Shown in pieces: positions 52,801 to 63,865 of a stretch of 64,000 nt of DNA (positions are counted from its first letter, which is position 1; every line of letters starts with the position of its first letter). The stretch lies in NCBI RefSeq assembly GCF_041381155.1, contig NC_091134.1, positions 1,422,001-1,486,000 on the forward strand. Direction: 5' to 3'. This stretch comes from Argopecten irradians. Lineage: Eukaryota; Mollusca; Bivalvia; Pectinida; Pectinidae. The translations under genes were made by a program, and so were the position numbers. The notes beneath the pieces are model-generated. The model worked only from the letters and a program-made list of their open reading frames with translations. It searched no databases and was not told the DNA's origin.

Positions 52801-52954
52801 CACCGCCAGTCCGAACAGTCTTCGTATTCCCTGTCGTCCTGGACAGTTCACTACCGGAACACCTCTTAATTCTCCTGAATATTTTCTCTCCGGAACACCC
52901 CTACCCACAGAACACGACGAGGAATCCACTCATGTGAAAAGTATCTCTGGATAA
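39667..52954 (+). CDS. TNF-receptor-like type I membrane protein
   Basis: Twelve coding exons, all in phase (416 aa): 39667-39723, 44251-44311, 45659-45814, 46119-46271, 46963-47032, 48420-48475, 48830-48845 (16-nt microexon), 49006-49094, 49911-49971, 50401-50543, 50875-51039, 52731-52954. Signal peptide about 1-27 is split over exons 1-2. Exons 2-5 give a cysteine-rich ectodomain with TNFR-type spacing (SCVPITCSPGYKIVKC, GGPDKCIPC, TCLKTCECDVSNC, ACKCKKYPPC, ACEPCPPN, GCYPC). Exons 6-9 give a Ser/Thr/Pro-containing stalk with NTT and NGT sequons. A transmembrane helix (242-264) is followed by basic RFYRCRKRTRK and a ~150-aa tail. No death domain is seen; the tail has a basic Ser/Thr stretch (GRSLRTRTASPNSLRIP). 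A role in TNF-like ligand sensing is inferred from the cysteine pattern only. Exon 12 uses acceptor TTAACTTTCAG at 52730; an overlapping longer frame was rejected. Confidence 0.78.
40123..40186. repeat. 64-bp near-perfect palindrome
   Basis: Arms ACACAGGCAGTATTTCTTCA and TGAAGAAATATTGGCTGTGT, with CACGTGAATTTTACGTGAAA at the centre. It sits in intron 1 of the TNFR-like gene, about 11 bp before MITE copy 3. Confidence 0.8.
40198..40564. mobile_element. MITE, GATGCTCCACCG family, copy 3
   Basis: Starts ATTAAAGATGCTCCACGGCT and ends GTCGGCGGTGGAGCATCTTT. Interior sequence and orientation match copy 1. Lies in intron 1 of the TNFR-like gene. Confidence 0.82.
41236..41285. mobile_element. MITE fragment, GATGCTCCACCG family
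   Basis: Only a left terminus, ATTAAAGATGCTCCATGACA, followed by a short diverged ACGGCACTATC...TTAGTACTTTTTC piece. It is an internally deleted or solo end. Confidence 0.5.
42299..43620. mobile_element. 1.3-kb non-autonomous repeat with GGTCACCTGA ends
   Basis: Begins ACAAGAGGCCCATGGACATT then AACGGTCACATGA. Ends with a GACGGACGATGCACGACGGG block, then AAAGGCGATTAGAATAGGTC and GTCTCAGGTGACC. The outer ends are inverted (GGTCACATGA / TCAGGTGACC). Inside, a roughly 300-bp module (TTTAGCCTATTTGACCCC, CTCATTTCCTATGAAAATTG, CTATATAAACTATAG) repeats about three to four times. These termini are characteristic of a dispersed mollusc repeat; there is no coding capacity. Lies in intron 1 of the TNFR-like gene. 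Confidence 0.7.
46495..46815. repeat. degenerate ~60-bp tandem repeat in intron 4
   Basis: Five or six diverged copies marked by TGTCATGAAGCATTGATGGG-like text, an AGAAGAGTATAAAAAGTCAA block and a TATTTCATAAAA block. Located in the intron between 46271 and 46963 of the TNFR-like gene. Confidence 0.6.
47103..47909. mobile_element. 807-bp TIR element in TNFR-like intron 5
   Basis: Terminal inverted repeats TTAAGGATGTACTCCTCTG and CAGAAGAATACATCCTTAA (three mismatches). AT-rich interior without an open frame of note. Probably a non-autonomous DNA transposon with a TA or TTAA target. Confidence 0.68.
48782..48821. repeat. (TA)n / (TG)n microsatellite
   Basis: Alternating TATATA with a TGTGTGTGTG run, ending just before the TCTTTTCAG acceptor of the 16-nt microexon at 48830. 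Confidence 0.8.
49438..49632. mobile_element. foldback MITE, CTTGCGGGTAGGTAT family, copy 2
   Basis: Left arm holds GTATTTGCATAATAGATAAT with CAACCCTTGCGGGTAGGTAT. Right arm holds CCACAAGGGAGATAACTCTG with TAATATGCAAAGACGGGAT. Related to 35947-36138. Located in intron 8 of the TNFR-like gene. Confidence 0.7.
49779..49813. repeat. poly-G tract of about 35 bp
   Basis: An uninterrupted G run in intron 8 of the TNFR-like gene. Such a tract can form a G-quadruplex and its length is unlikely to be exact. The minus-strand frame through it reads as poly-proline and is an artefact. Confidence 0.9.
50974..52362 (+). repeat. 98-bp tandem array amplifying the TNFR-like splice donor
   Basis: Each unit is the last 66 bases of exon 11 (from CGACAATGTCACTCACACCA to GGACAGCCAG) plus the first 32 intronic bases (GTTAGTCAAAGTAAAACATA then TCACATGTAAAG). 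Donor GTTAGT occurs at 51040, 51138, 51236, 51334, 51434, 51549, 51647, 51745, 51843, 51941, 52039, 52137, 52235 and 52333; the last repeat boundary is about 52362. All 14 donors keep CCAGGTTAGTCAAA, whereas the exonic part varies (for example GAATTTATAAAACT replaces AAGTTTTAAAACT). Two units carry insertions (98 becomes 100 and 115 bp). Reading through donor 1 gives CCA GGT TAG, an immediate stop. Confidence 0.93.
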
Positions 52955-52960
52955 AATAAA
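52955..52960 (+). terminator. possible poly(A) signal, TNFR-like gene
   Basis: AATAAA directly follows the stop codon at 52952-52954, which would give a very short 3' UTR. A later non-canonical signal is possible before the 66-bp array begins at about 53.26 kb. Confidence 0.4.
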
Positions 52961-53261
52961 CTTATCAATATTAATTTACATATATAATGGATATGGATTA
53001 TAGCACTAATTGATGTCAAAATGTTTGATTTTCTGTTCATGAGGCATTTTTGTTCACGTAAAGTCATGTGTGCTGGTATCACCTTTGGTTCCATTGACAC
53101 AACCCTGTGGTTTCCTTCTTTGTGTAAATGTACACTAGCGTAACAATGCACTTGTTCTATGTGTCTTGACTGTTTACTATTACATATTGTTATACTTAGT
53201 GTACCAATATAATGGACATTTAAAATAATTACATAACAAACAACAGCTTTACATGTTGTGT

Positions 53262-55482
53262 TAATAGGACGTTTCACACACAACACATACAGGAGAGGCC
53301 ATCCTTAATTTACCCTGACTGTTAATAGGACGTTACACACACAACACATCATATACACAGGAGGCCGTCCTTAAATGGCCCTGACTGTTAATAGGACGTT
53401 ACACACACAGCACATCATATACACAGGAGGCCGTCCTTAAATGGCCCTGACTGTTAATAGGAAGTTACACACACAACACATCATATACACAGGAGGCCGT
53501 CCTTAAATGGCCCTGACTGTTAATAGGACGTTACACACACAGCACATCATATACACAGGAGGCCGTCCTTAAATGGCCCTGACTGTTAATAGGAAGTTAC
53601 ACACACAACACATCACATACACGGGGGGCCGTCCTTAAATGACCCTGGCTGTTAATAGGACGTTACACACACAACACATCACATACTAGGGAGGACGTCC
53701 TTAAATAACCCTGGCTGTTAATAGGACGTTACACACACAACACATCACATACACGGGAGGACGTCCTTAAATGACCGTGGATGTAAATAGGACGTTACAC
53801 ATACAACACATCACATACACGGGAGGCCGTCCTTAAATAACCCTGGATGTAAATAGGACGTTACACACACAACACATCACATACACGGGAGGCCGTCCTT
53901 AAATGGCCCTGACTGTTAATAGGACGTTACACACACAACACATCACATACACGGGAGGCCGTCCTTAAATGGCCCTGACTGTTAATAGGACGTTACACAC
54001 ACAACACATCATATACACGGGAGGACGTCCTTAATTTACCCTGACTGTTAATAGGACGTTACACACACAGCACATCATATACACAGGAGGCCGTCCTTAA
54101 ATGGCCCTGACTGTTAATAGGACGTTACACACACAGCACATCATATACACAGGAGGCCGTCCTTAAATGGCCCTGACTGTTAATAGGAAGTTACACACAC
54201 AACACATCACATACACGGGGGGCCGTCCTTAAATGACCCTGGCTGTTAATAGGAAGTTACACACACAACACATCACATACACGGGGGGGGGGGGGCGTCC
54301 TTAAATGACCCTGGCTGTTAATAGGACGTTACACACACAACACATCACATACTAGGGAGGACGTCCTTAAATAACCCTGGCTGTTAATAGGACGTTACAC
54401 ACACAACACATTGCATACACAGGAGGACGTCCTTAAATGGCCCTGACTGTTAATAGGAAGTTACACACACAACACATCATATACACAGGAGGACGTCCTT
54501 AAATGGCCCTGACTGTTAATAGGACGTTACACACACAGCACATCATATACACAGGAGGCCGTCCTTAAATGGCCCTGACTGTTAATAGGAAGTTACACAC
54601 ACAACACATCATATACACAGGAGGCCGTCCTTAAATGGCCCTGACTGTTAATAGGACGTTATACACACAGCACATCATATACACAGGAGGCCGTCCTTAA
54701 ATGGCCCTGACTGTTAATAGGAAGTTACACACACAACACATCACATACACGGGGGGGCCGTCCTTAAATGACCCTGGCTGTTAATAGGACGTTACACACA
54801 CAACACATCACATACTAGGGAGGACGTCCTTAAATAACCCTGGCTGTTAATAGGACGTTACACACACAACACATCACATACACGGGAGGACGTCCTTAAA
54901 TGACCGTGGATGTAAATAGGACGTTACACATACAACACATCACATACACGGGAGGCCGTCCTTAAATAACCCTGGATGTAAATAGGACGTTACACACACA
55001 ACACACATCACATACACGGGAGGCCGTCCTTAAATGGCCCTGACTGTTAATAGGACGTTACACACACAACACATCATATACACGGGAGGACGTCCTTAAT
55101 TTACCCTGACTGTTAATAGGACGTTACACACACAGCACATCATATACACAGGAGGCCGTCCTTAAATGGCCCTGACTGTTAATAGGACGTTACACACACA
55201 GCACATCATATACACAGGAGGCCGTCCTTAAATGGCCCTGACTGTTAATAGGAAGTTACACACACAACACATCACATACACGGGGGGCCGTCCTTAAATG
55301 ACTCTGGCTGTTAATAGGAAGTTACACACACAACACATCACATACACGGGGGGGGGGGGGGCGTCCTTAAATGACCCTGGCTGTTAATAGGACGTTACAC
55401 ACACAACACATCACATACTAGGGAGGACGTCCTTAAATAACCCTGGCTGTTAATAGGACGTTACACACACAACACATCATGG
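53262..55482. repeat. 66-bp minisatellite with higher-order structure
   Basis: About 33 copies of a 66-bp unit containing GTTAATAGGACGTTACACAC, ACAACACATCATATACACAG and GAGGCCGTCCTTAAATGGCC. Variants (CATACTAGGGAGGACG, a poly-G run GGGGGGGGGGGG, GGAAGTTAC) recur in the same order about 1.07-1.12 kb apart, showing duplication of multi-unit blocks. The unit is the tail module of a dispersed SINE-like repeat and contains the sequence of the 39-bp unit of the 14.6-15.9 kb array. Confidence 0.92.
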
Positions 55483-55499
55483 CTCACAGTTACAGAGTG

Positions 55500-58275
55500 A
55501 GGACATATATTAAATAATAGCTAGCTGTGGCAGAAGATCGTTACTGGCACTATTTAAATAAAACCCATGCCCAGCTCAGTTAAACAGTGCAGCCTATTTC
55601 TATATACATTTGTAGTATCCAGTTAAATTGTTCAACTATTTTAGTAGAAGCTTTTCAAGCTCCAAGTTAAATTGTCAAGTATAACATAGCTATTGTATTC
55701 AAGTTTTTGCAGTGGCCGTATTAATGATAGCCAATGTTGGCTCAGCAGATAAATGACACTCAAATGTATAGCTGGTGTGGCTACAGTTATAGTGAGCACT
55801 ATATTTATATAGCTATTAGTGGCACCAGTATACGGATGGCAGTATTGCATATACGCCATATCTGGCTCCATTTACATGTGACAGTATTTATATAAAGCTA
55901 TTGTTGGCTCCCAGTTACAGTGGCAGTATTTTACATATAGCTATTGTGGCTCCAGTAACATTGGCACTAATTCATATATAGCTAATGTGGCACCAGTTAA
56001 AGTGGCACTATTTTATGATAGTCTATGGTAGGCTCCCGATACAGTGGCTAACTATTTATATATAGCTATTGTCGGCTCCAGGTTACAGTGGGCACTAATT
56101 TACAAATAGCTATTGTGGCTCCAGTTACAGTGGCATTCTATTATACATATAGCAATTGAGGCACCAGTTATAGAGGCAACCTATTTATATCATAGCTATT
56201 GTGGCTCCATTTACAGTGGCATTATTTATATTGAGCATTGTAGCTCAGTTACAGTGGCACTATATATATATAGCTATTGTGCTTAGTGAGCCAGTATATA
56301 GTAAGCTATTGATGCTCCACTTTTGGAAGTAATATAGCTACTTGTGGCGTCCATTTACAGTGGCATGTATTTCTAAAATAGCTATTTTGGCTCCAGTTTA
56401 CGGGTCGGCAGTATTTTATATAGCTATTGTGGCTCCATTTACAGTGGCATCTTCATTTATATAGCTATTGTGGCTCCAGTTACAGTGGCAGTATTTATAT
56501 ATAGACTATTGTGGCTCAAGTTACAGTGGCACTATTTATATATAGCTATTGTGAGGCTCCAGTTACAGTGTCCAACTATTTATATAGCTATTGTGGCTCC
56601 ATGTTACAGTGGCAGTATTAATATCAGTTCTATTGTGGCTCCAGTTACAGTGGCACTATTTATATATAGCTATTGAGGCTCCAGTTACCAGTGGCACTAT
56701 TTATTCATTAGCTATTGTGTGCTCCCAGTTACAGTGGCAGTATTTATATATAGCTTATTGTGGCTCCAGTTACAGTGGCAGTATTTATATAGCTATTGTG
56801 CTCCAGTTACCAGTGGCGAGTATTTATATATAGCTATTTGTGGCTCCCAGTTACTGTGGCATATTTCATATTAGCTATTGTGGCTCCAGTTACAGTAGGG
56901 CAGTATTTATATAGCTATTGTGGCTCCAGTTACAGTGGCAGTATTTATATATAGCACTATTGTGGCTCCAGTTACAGTGGCACTATTTATATATAGCTAT
57001 TGTGGCTCCAGTTACAGTGGCACTATTTATATATAGCTATTGTGGCTCCAGTTACAGTGGCACTATTTATATAGCTATTGTGGCTCCAGTTACAGTGGCA
57101 GTATTTATATAGCTATTGTGGCTCCAGTTACAGTGGCACTATTTATATATAGCTATTGTGGCTCCAGTTACAGTGGCACTATTTATATATAGCTATTGTG
57201 GCTCCAGTTACAGTGGCACTATTTATATAGCTATTGTGGCTCCAGTTACAGTGGCAGTATTTATATAGCTATTGTGGCTCCAGTTACAGTGGCACTATTT
57301 ATATAGCTATTTTGGCTCCAGTTTTACAGTGGCAGTATTTATATATAGCTATTGTGGCTCAGTTACAGTGGCACTATTTATATAGCTATTTGTGGCTCCA
57401 GTTACAGTGGGCAGTGTACTATTTATATATAGCTATTGTGGGCTCCAGTTACAGTGGCAGTATTTATATAGCTATTGTGGCTCCAGTTACAGTGGCACTA
57501 TTTATATAGCTATTTTGGCTCCAGTTACAGTGGCAGTATTTATATAGCTATTGTGGCTCCAGTTACAGTGGCACTATTTATATAGCTATTGTGGCTCCAG
57601 TTACAGTGGCACTATTTATATATAGCTTTTGTGGCTCCAGTTACAGTGGCACTATTTATATATAGCTATTGTGGCTCCAGTTTTACAGTGGCACTATTTA
57701 TATAGCTATTGTGGCTCCAGTTACAGTGGCACTATTTATATATAGCTATTGTGGCTCCAGTTACAGTGGCACTATTTATATAGCTATTGTGGCTCAGTTA
57801 CAGTGACACTGGCATTTATTTAGATAATAGCTAATACTATTGTGGCTCCAGTTACAGTGGCAGTATTTATATATAGCTATTGTGGCTCTCCAGTTACAGT
57901 GGCACTATTTATATATATATTGTGGCTCCAGTTTACTAGTAGACACTATGTTATATATCTAGCTTATTGTGGCTCCAGTTACAGTGGCACTATTTATATA
58001 TAGCTATTGTGGCATTACACCAGTTACAGTGGCATTATCAGTTATATAGCTAATTGCTGGCTTCTGTTCCAGTTACAGTGCACTATTTATATATAGCTTA
58101 TTGTGGGCCTCCAGTTACAGTGGCACTATTTATATAAGCTATTGTGGCTCCAGTTCACAGTGGCACTATTTATATATATAACTATTGTGGCTTCCATTAC
58201 AGTGCACTATTTATAATAGCTTTGTGGTCCAGTTACAGTGGCAACTCTATATTAATGTTAGCTGTTTATTTCTAC
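55500..58275. repeat. 38-42-bp minisatellite array
   Basis: About 60 copies of a unit built on ATATAGCTATTGTGGCTCCA then GTTACAGTGGCACTATTTAT. The number of TA steps varies, giving 38 or 40 bp. The middle (56.9-57.8 kb) is regular; both flanks carry many one-base insertions and deletions. It abuts the 66-bp array. Short forward frames (LLWLQLQWHYLYIAIV) are artefacts. Confidence 0.92.
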
Positions 58276-58935
58276 AGTTCTATTTATAGCTATTTGTATC
58301 ATAGAAAATAGGGCAACACTATTTTATATCACGATAGTGGCAATATAGACCTCTTTAGCTATTGTTTGTTTTCTTTTATATTTACTTCAAGTTTTCACAT
58401 TTATATAACTAATTGTCTCCATTGATATATATTGTGGCTCCAGTTATAGTTAATCCAAAACTATTGTGGTAATGGCATATTGCTCTCTATATAATGTGTT
58501 TATTTTACTTAAAGCATAAAATAGGGCAACACACACGATATGGTAGGATCTCTCTTGTTGTTTGTTTCTTTTAACCTTTCTCATTCTAATTGTAATATTA
58601 TGTGCAATTGCCTTCATAAGCACATTTGTAAGACCTTATGCTGTGATTTGAGTAACGGGATTATGCCAGCAACCTATACAATATATGGTTGTTAATTGAG
58701 TTCATACTACCCGTACACATATATATCCCTGTTTTGGTCTTAGTCAGAATAAAGCTGGTATCTACGGTTGCCGTGGTTACTAGGATAAACAGACTGCATT
58801 TATGCTAATGTATACGCAATAAGACTTTTCATAGTAGAACAAGAGAATATGTCAAGGAAAAGTAATTTGTTGTATTAGAATACTCGTTAAATCAATATTG
58901 ACTTTAATAGCTGTCGTTATATTGAGTGGTACACG
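58276..58935. other. intergenic, nothing recognised
   Basis: Transitional AT-rich DNA after the minisatellite, with a few decayed unit fragments up to about 58460. No exon or known element seen. Confidence 0.4.
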
Positions 58936-58939
58936 ACAA

Positions 58940-60190
58940 TATAAGCATTTGTTGTTCATCGCTTTGTGTAAACTTTCGACATGTAATTTTAACTCAATGT
59001 AATGTTATATAAACTTAATTAAAAATACTGTTATATTGTTTAATGATGACCGTATAGAACTTTATATCAGTAACGGAAATAAATTTATATCTGTGTGAAA
59101 TTAAACATTTTTATAATCTATGGATGTCTGTATTTAACAGTGCTCATTTATCAATTTGTAAACTTTACTAATCAAGCCACGATCTCACTTATCGGTCGTT
59201 TTTTTCAGACAATGTTTAGGTAAGAATGTTCTAACTGATTTTAGGTTTCCGTAGGCTAAGATTTAAATAATTAAGACTTGCGTAATGTAATGAATACTTC
59301 ATCTAAAAACCACCGCCGTACTCAAAACAACGATTGATCACGTTGTATCATGCTTACAACAAGTAATCATGTGACGTGTAAGTCACTTGTTTCGCAATAT
59401 GTTTTTTTCTTAGTTTGATCAATATTTTTAACAAACAGCTGACCAAATTTGATAAAAAATAAGTATTACCCACACAAGAGCATTTTTTGTGGAATAAAAA
59501 ATATACGATAGAAATTCTCACAACGTTATAAGTCCAAAAATTTGTTTACTTTGGACCAGATTGCAGTTAATCAAATTAAAATAAGGTCGATTATAAGAAT
59601 TATACACAACGATTCCGTTAAATCTAATATTGAGAAAGTCAATTCATTTTGCAACCAATTCCAATCAACGTCAAACCTATTTTTTGTCCTTTTCTACACA
59701 CAAATCCGTATATGTATACCTTTATGTTATATACTTTTGTCCATGTGTTTTTTCTGTATTATCATGATCAATTAAACTTTTGTAAATAGATTGCTCACAA
59801 ATGGGATATGAAAATACTATCTGTTTTTCTATCATTTAAAGAAGATCCGGGAAGTACAGCCCGGTGGCACACTATAAATATTACTTGTTAAATGTAGGAC
59901 AATTTACTATAATACACTTAACTATTGTATATTTAGTAGCATTCTCGATACACAACCGGGTTTACTATCACCGTTGTTATACACGTCTATTCCCTTGGAA
60001 TAACATGTTCAATAGCAACAACAGTGTGTCTTCACCGGTTATAAGCAGGGTTCTTTGTGCTCTTTTGATAAGCAAAACGTTAGTGGACTAAACTGTTACT
60101 ATATAACGCCCCACAATATTGACGCATTTTCTGGGGTTGATCTGGAAAACAAGCAGTGAAATTAAAGTAACCCATGAACTTTGTATGTTA
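58940..60190. repeat. tandem duplication, copy 1
   Basis: Aligns by eye along its length with 60205-61345. Shared landmarks are TTTATATCTGTGTGAAATTA, CAAGCC...GATCTCACTT...CGGTCGTTTTTT, CCACCGCCGTAC, GGAAGTACAGCCCGGTG and ACTATCACCG. No coding evidence in either copy. Confidence 0.75.
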
Positions 60191-60204
60191 GTATTTTTGC
60201 ATAA

Positions 60205-61345
60205 GCATTTAAAATAAGCATTTGTGTTCATGGGCTTGTGTAACTTTCGAATGAATATTAACTCAATTTAATGTTATATAACTTATTAAAATTACTGTAT
60301 ATTTTATAATGATGACGTATTGAACTTTATTTCAGTGTGGAAATAACTTTATATCTGTGTGAAATTAACATTTTTATAATATATGGTAACCTGTTTTACA
60401 TTGCGCATTTATCATTTGTTAACTTACAAATCAAGCCGATCTCACTTCGGTCGTTTTTTCAGAACATGTTTATGTAAGAATGTTTACTGATTTTAGTTTC
60501 TTAGGGCAAGATTTAACTAATTAAGACTAGCGTAAGAATGAATACTCATCTAAAACCACCGCCGTACAAAACAACGATTGACGTTGTATGATGCTTACAA
60601 GTATCATGTGCGGTAAGTCACTTGTTCGCAATATTTTTTTTAGTTTGATCAATATTTTTTAACAACAGCTGACAAAATTTGATAAAATTATTACCGACAA
60701 AGAATTTTTGAATAAAAAAGAAACGATATAAATTTCAGCAGTTATAGTCTTAAATTTGTTATTTGGAACATATGCAGTATTAAAAGTAAATAAGGAGAAT
60801 ACAGGAATACACGACGATTCAGTTAAATCTATTTTGAAATTATTCATTTGCAGACAATTCAAATCAACATCAAAACAATTTTTCTTTCCTTTTATACACA
60901 CAAATCCCGTTCTTATACCTCTATTTTATATACTTTTGTACATGTGTTTTTGTATTATAAGATAATTAACTTTTGTAAATAAATTTCAAAATGGATATGA
61001 AACTATTTGTTTTCTATCATTTAGAGAAGACCGGAAGTACAGCCCGGTGCACACTATAATATTACATGTAGATGTAGACAATTTACAAGAAAACACTTAA
61101 CTATTGTATTTTTAGTAGCATTCTCGATACACTCCCGGGGTTACTATCACCGTCGTTATACACGTATATTCCCTTGGAATACAGGTCAAAGCAAAATATG
61201 TGTGCGGCACCGAATAAGAAAGGTTCTTTGGTCTTTTGATGCATATCGTGTGTGGACAACTGTACTATATATAACGCACTCAATATGACATATTCCAGGG
61301 GTGTATGGAAACAGCAGTGATAGTAACCCCTGGAATATGTTTTGT
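60205..61345. repeat. tandem duplication, copy 2
   Basis: Diverged second copy of 58940-60190, about 110 bp shorter, mostly because of scattered one- and two-base deletions. Near its end it holds a compact palindrome (CATATTCCAGGGGT / ACCCCTGGAATATG at about 61289-61340). Confidence 0.75.
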
Positions 61346-61808
61346 AGTAGTTATGCATTTTGCATAACTGTAAACTAGACATGTGGAATGTACTAGGTTT
61401 AAACTACAGATACCATGGATATGATAAAATACTAGACTTCATTAAGACATAATTATTTCATAGACAATGTCTCTTACTAGATTCGTGATAAATTACCTAA
61501 TATTATTGTCTGATATTGTTTTTAAAAAATGTACAAAGGGAAGGTACAATACGTACACGTTAAACATATATAAAGATTTTACACAGGCTTTTCCACTATA
61601 TGGACAGACAATCGTATGACTTTTCCCACACTACACTATATTCACATACATGTCAGAGTAAACAGCGTGTCAGCCAATCAAAGTGGGGAATTTCACGAAG
61701 TAACTCTTATCAAAATGTATATATATACATGTATTTATGTGATGAAAAAAGTTGAAAAATCAATTCTGGATCGAATGTATTGTGAAATTTTGTAAGAGGA
61801 TTTATATA

Positions 61809-61853
<45 letters not shown>

Positions 61854-62894
61854 ACATGCATGTACTTACAACTGCACACTGGCTAATATCACTTTGTGTT
61901 GTAGTACTTTCACGAGTACATAGTATTTGATAGTACATCTACTTTGCTAGCCAAGGGTATTCGGTACTCTCCCTAGTATCGTACTGAATACCATTAGCTA
62001 GCGAAGTTAAGCTATCATGGAGGATTTTGATTATTTGTATGTCTCGTAGGCCTCGAGCTCTATACACATATATTAAATAAATAAACAAATAAATAAATAA
62101 ATAATGGATGGATGTATTGATAGATGAACGAACGAGCGGACAATTAATGTTGTTTGTAATATCAGGGATGCATCAATGATAAAAATCAGATCTGGATGTG
62201 TAATGGTAACACGCTACCTATATAATTATACAGCAGTAAGCTGGAGTAGTCTCCCTTCGCCCCGGTATGTTTCCCTTGACGACAACTACACAAGGCAGCC
62301 ATAGTAGCAGGTTCCCGTTGGTAATCCACGGTAAATAAGGTTTTGCACTCACCTTTTCCATACGAACAGGTATTTCATTTATTACGAACAGGTATTTCAT
62401 TTATTATTCTAGCTATTTAATACGTTTACGTATGTTTTAAATGTGTAGAAATAGGAAACTAATGACAGGCTGAAGCAAAATCGTTGTTTCATATTGTCTG
62501 ATTTTAAGGTCAATTTGTACAATGTAAACAACAGTTTGTTTCGAGATCTCCTATCATTACTTACTTATTAACAACACTGTAGAGTACCGTAGTGATACTG
62601 TATGATAGTGCATAACCTTCGATCTTTTGTGTCAATCAAATAATTTAAATGGTATATTACAAATTGACATTTGAAAGTAATATGCAGACTTTCAAACATG
62701 AACCAGTCCACTAGGATATTTGATCCCCACCTACATTTATGATTTGTACAATTTACATTTTTGTATATTATTCTAAACGTATATTATTCTAAACGATATT
62801 TACAATTAAGTCTACAATCATGTATTAGCGTCCAAATGTCACTCAACAGATTGATGTATGCGTGAAATGAGTTTACTTTTATCACGTTTTTCAG
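61346..62894. other. upstream flank of the ODAD1-like gene
   Basis: Contains a long (TA)n microsatellite at about 61801-61851 and an (AAAT)n-like run at about 62078-62103. A 20-bp direct repeat (ACGAACAGGTATTTCATTTA) occurs in tandem at about 62360-62402. No exon is recognised, but a non-coding first exon of the downstream gene may lie here. Confidence 0.4.
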
Positions 62895-62914
62895 AAAGAG
62901 TACACAACGTGAAG

Positions 62915-63072
62915 ATGCCGCGTCCAAGATCAGCTCGGTCGGATGTGACCGATGGAGATATGGAGGTTCTGGTGGAGCAGGAGCTCCAGAAACTGCAGAG
63001 ACAGTTTCGTATCATGGAGGGAGACCGAGCGGCATATACAGAGGAATCACAGAACCTGATTCGTAAACAAAA
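62915..63072 (+). CDS. ODAD1/CCDC63-like dynein-arm docking protein, first coding exon (partial)
   Basis: The exon opens at acceptor TTTTTCAG (62887-62894); 20 bases of leader precede ATG at 62915. It reads MPRPRSARSDVTDGDMEVLV, then EQELQKLQRQFRIMEGDRAA and YTEESQNLIRKQ, ending at donor AA|GTAAGG in phase 2 (52 codons plus two bases). The helical E-L-x-K-L-x-R-Q-F/Y-R-x-M-E-x-D-R-x-A-Y pattern is the conserved N-terminus of the CCDC63/CCDC114 (ODAD1) family of coiled-coil proteins, which attach outer dynein arms to axonemal microtubules in motile cilia. ATG 62915 is preferred over the in-frame ATG at 62867, which lies before the acceptor. The rest of the gene is outside the window. Confidence 0.7.
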
Positions 63073-63202
63073 GTAAGGATATATTTATTCAGATTAATTA
63101 GGTTAAATTAGTTTCGTTGAGTACAGTAATCAGTTTATGTTTGGGCAATTCATTTTGATAAATTAATTCAGATGCTTATATATTGATTTACATATGAATT
63201 TA

Positions 63203-63568
63203 ATTAAAGATGCTCCACCGCTGACAAATGATATTTTTTCACTATCAAAATCAGAAGCAAACGATTAAGTATTTTTCTTCAGTTACAAAAGTTACTTACT
63301 TTACATCATTACCACCACTGAAAAGTTTGAGCTTTTATTTCTACTTCAAGTTAAAAATATGAAAAATAATTAATTGCATCCCGAAAAAATTCTGTGACAC
63401 TATATCCTATATGGAATGAAGTACGGATTGCGCATGCACCAAAGGCGAAATCAATTATTTTATATATTTTTTTGTGTTAGTTAGGCATATATATACACGA
63501 TTAGACACCAATTAATGTTCATATGACGAATATCATGTTTGCTCTGTCAGTGGTGGAGCATCTTTAAT
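63203..63568. mobile_element. MITE, GATGCTCCACCG family, copy 4
   Basis: Begins ATTAAAGATGCTCCACCGCT and ends TCAGTGGTGGAGCATCTTTA. Same orientation and interior as copies 1 and 3. It lies in the first intron after the ODAD1-like coding exon. Confidence 0.82.
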
Positions 63569-63865
63569 TGACAGCTTTATTGATGGATATCATGTTTAAT
63601 ATTGATAGATTTACATAATTGTACATTGATTTCCTTATACATGTATATTCGTTTTCATACATACAGTACATACTATAGCTAAACTGAAGTTGTATATGTA
63701 GATTGTTGTTCATTAATTAGGGATGTCATGGTTCTGGTTTTTTTCCAGCTTGGTTTGTTTCAAATTTTTGTGATCGGTTTTCGGTTTATTCAGTTTCGGT
63801 TCAGACAAATCCTACTTAAAAAACTATTTAAGTCAATTTACTATCAGAAACAAGTTTTGCTTTAG

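Noticed and set aside
52539-52937. 132-codon forward frame as the last exon of the TNFR-like gene
   Set aside because: It could be joined through a TTTCATTGTAG acceptor, but its sequence lacks composition typical of the tail. The shorter exon from 52731 uses a strong acceptor, is in phase, reads as a Ser/Thr/Pro-rich tail and ends at a stop next to AATAAA.
61735-61938. Minus-strand frame rich in Tyr/Ile
   Set aside because: Produced by the (TA)n microsatellite.
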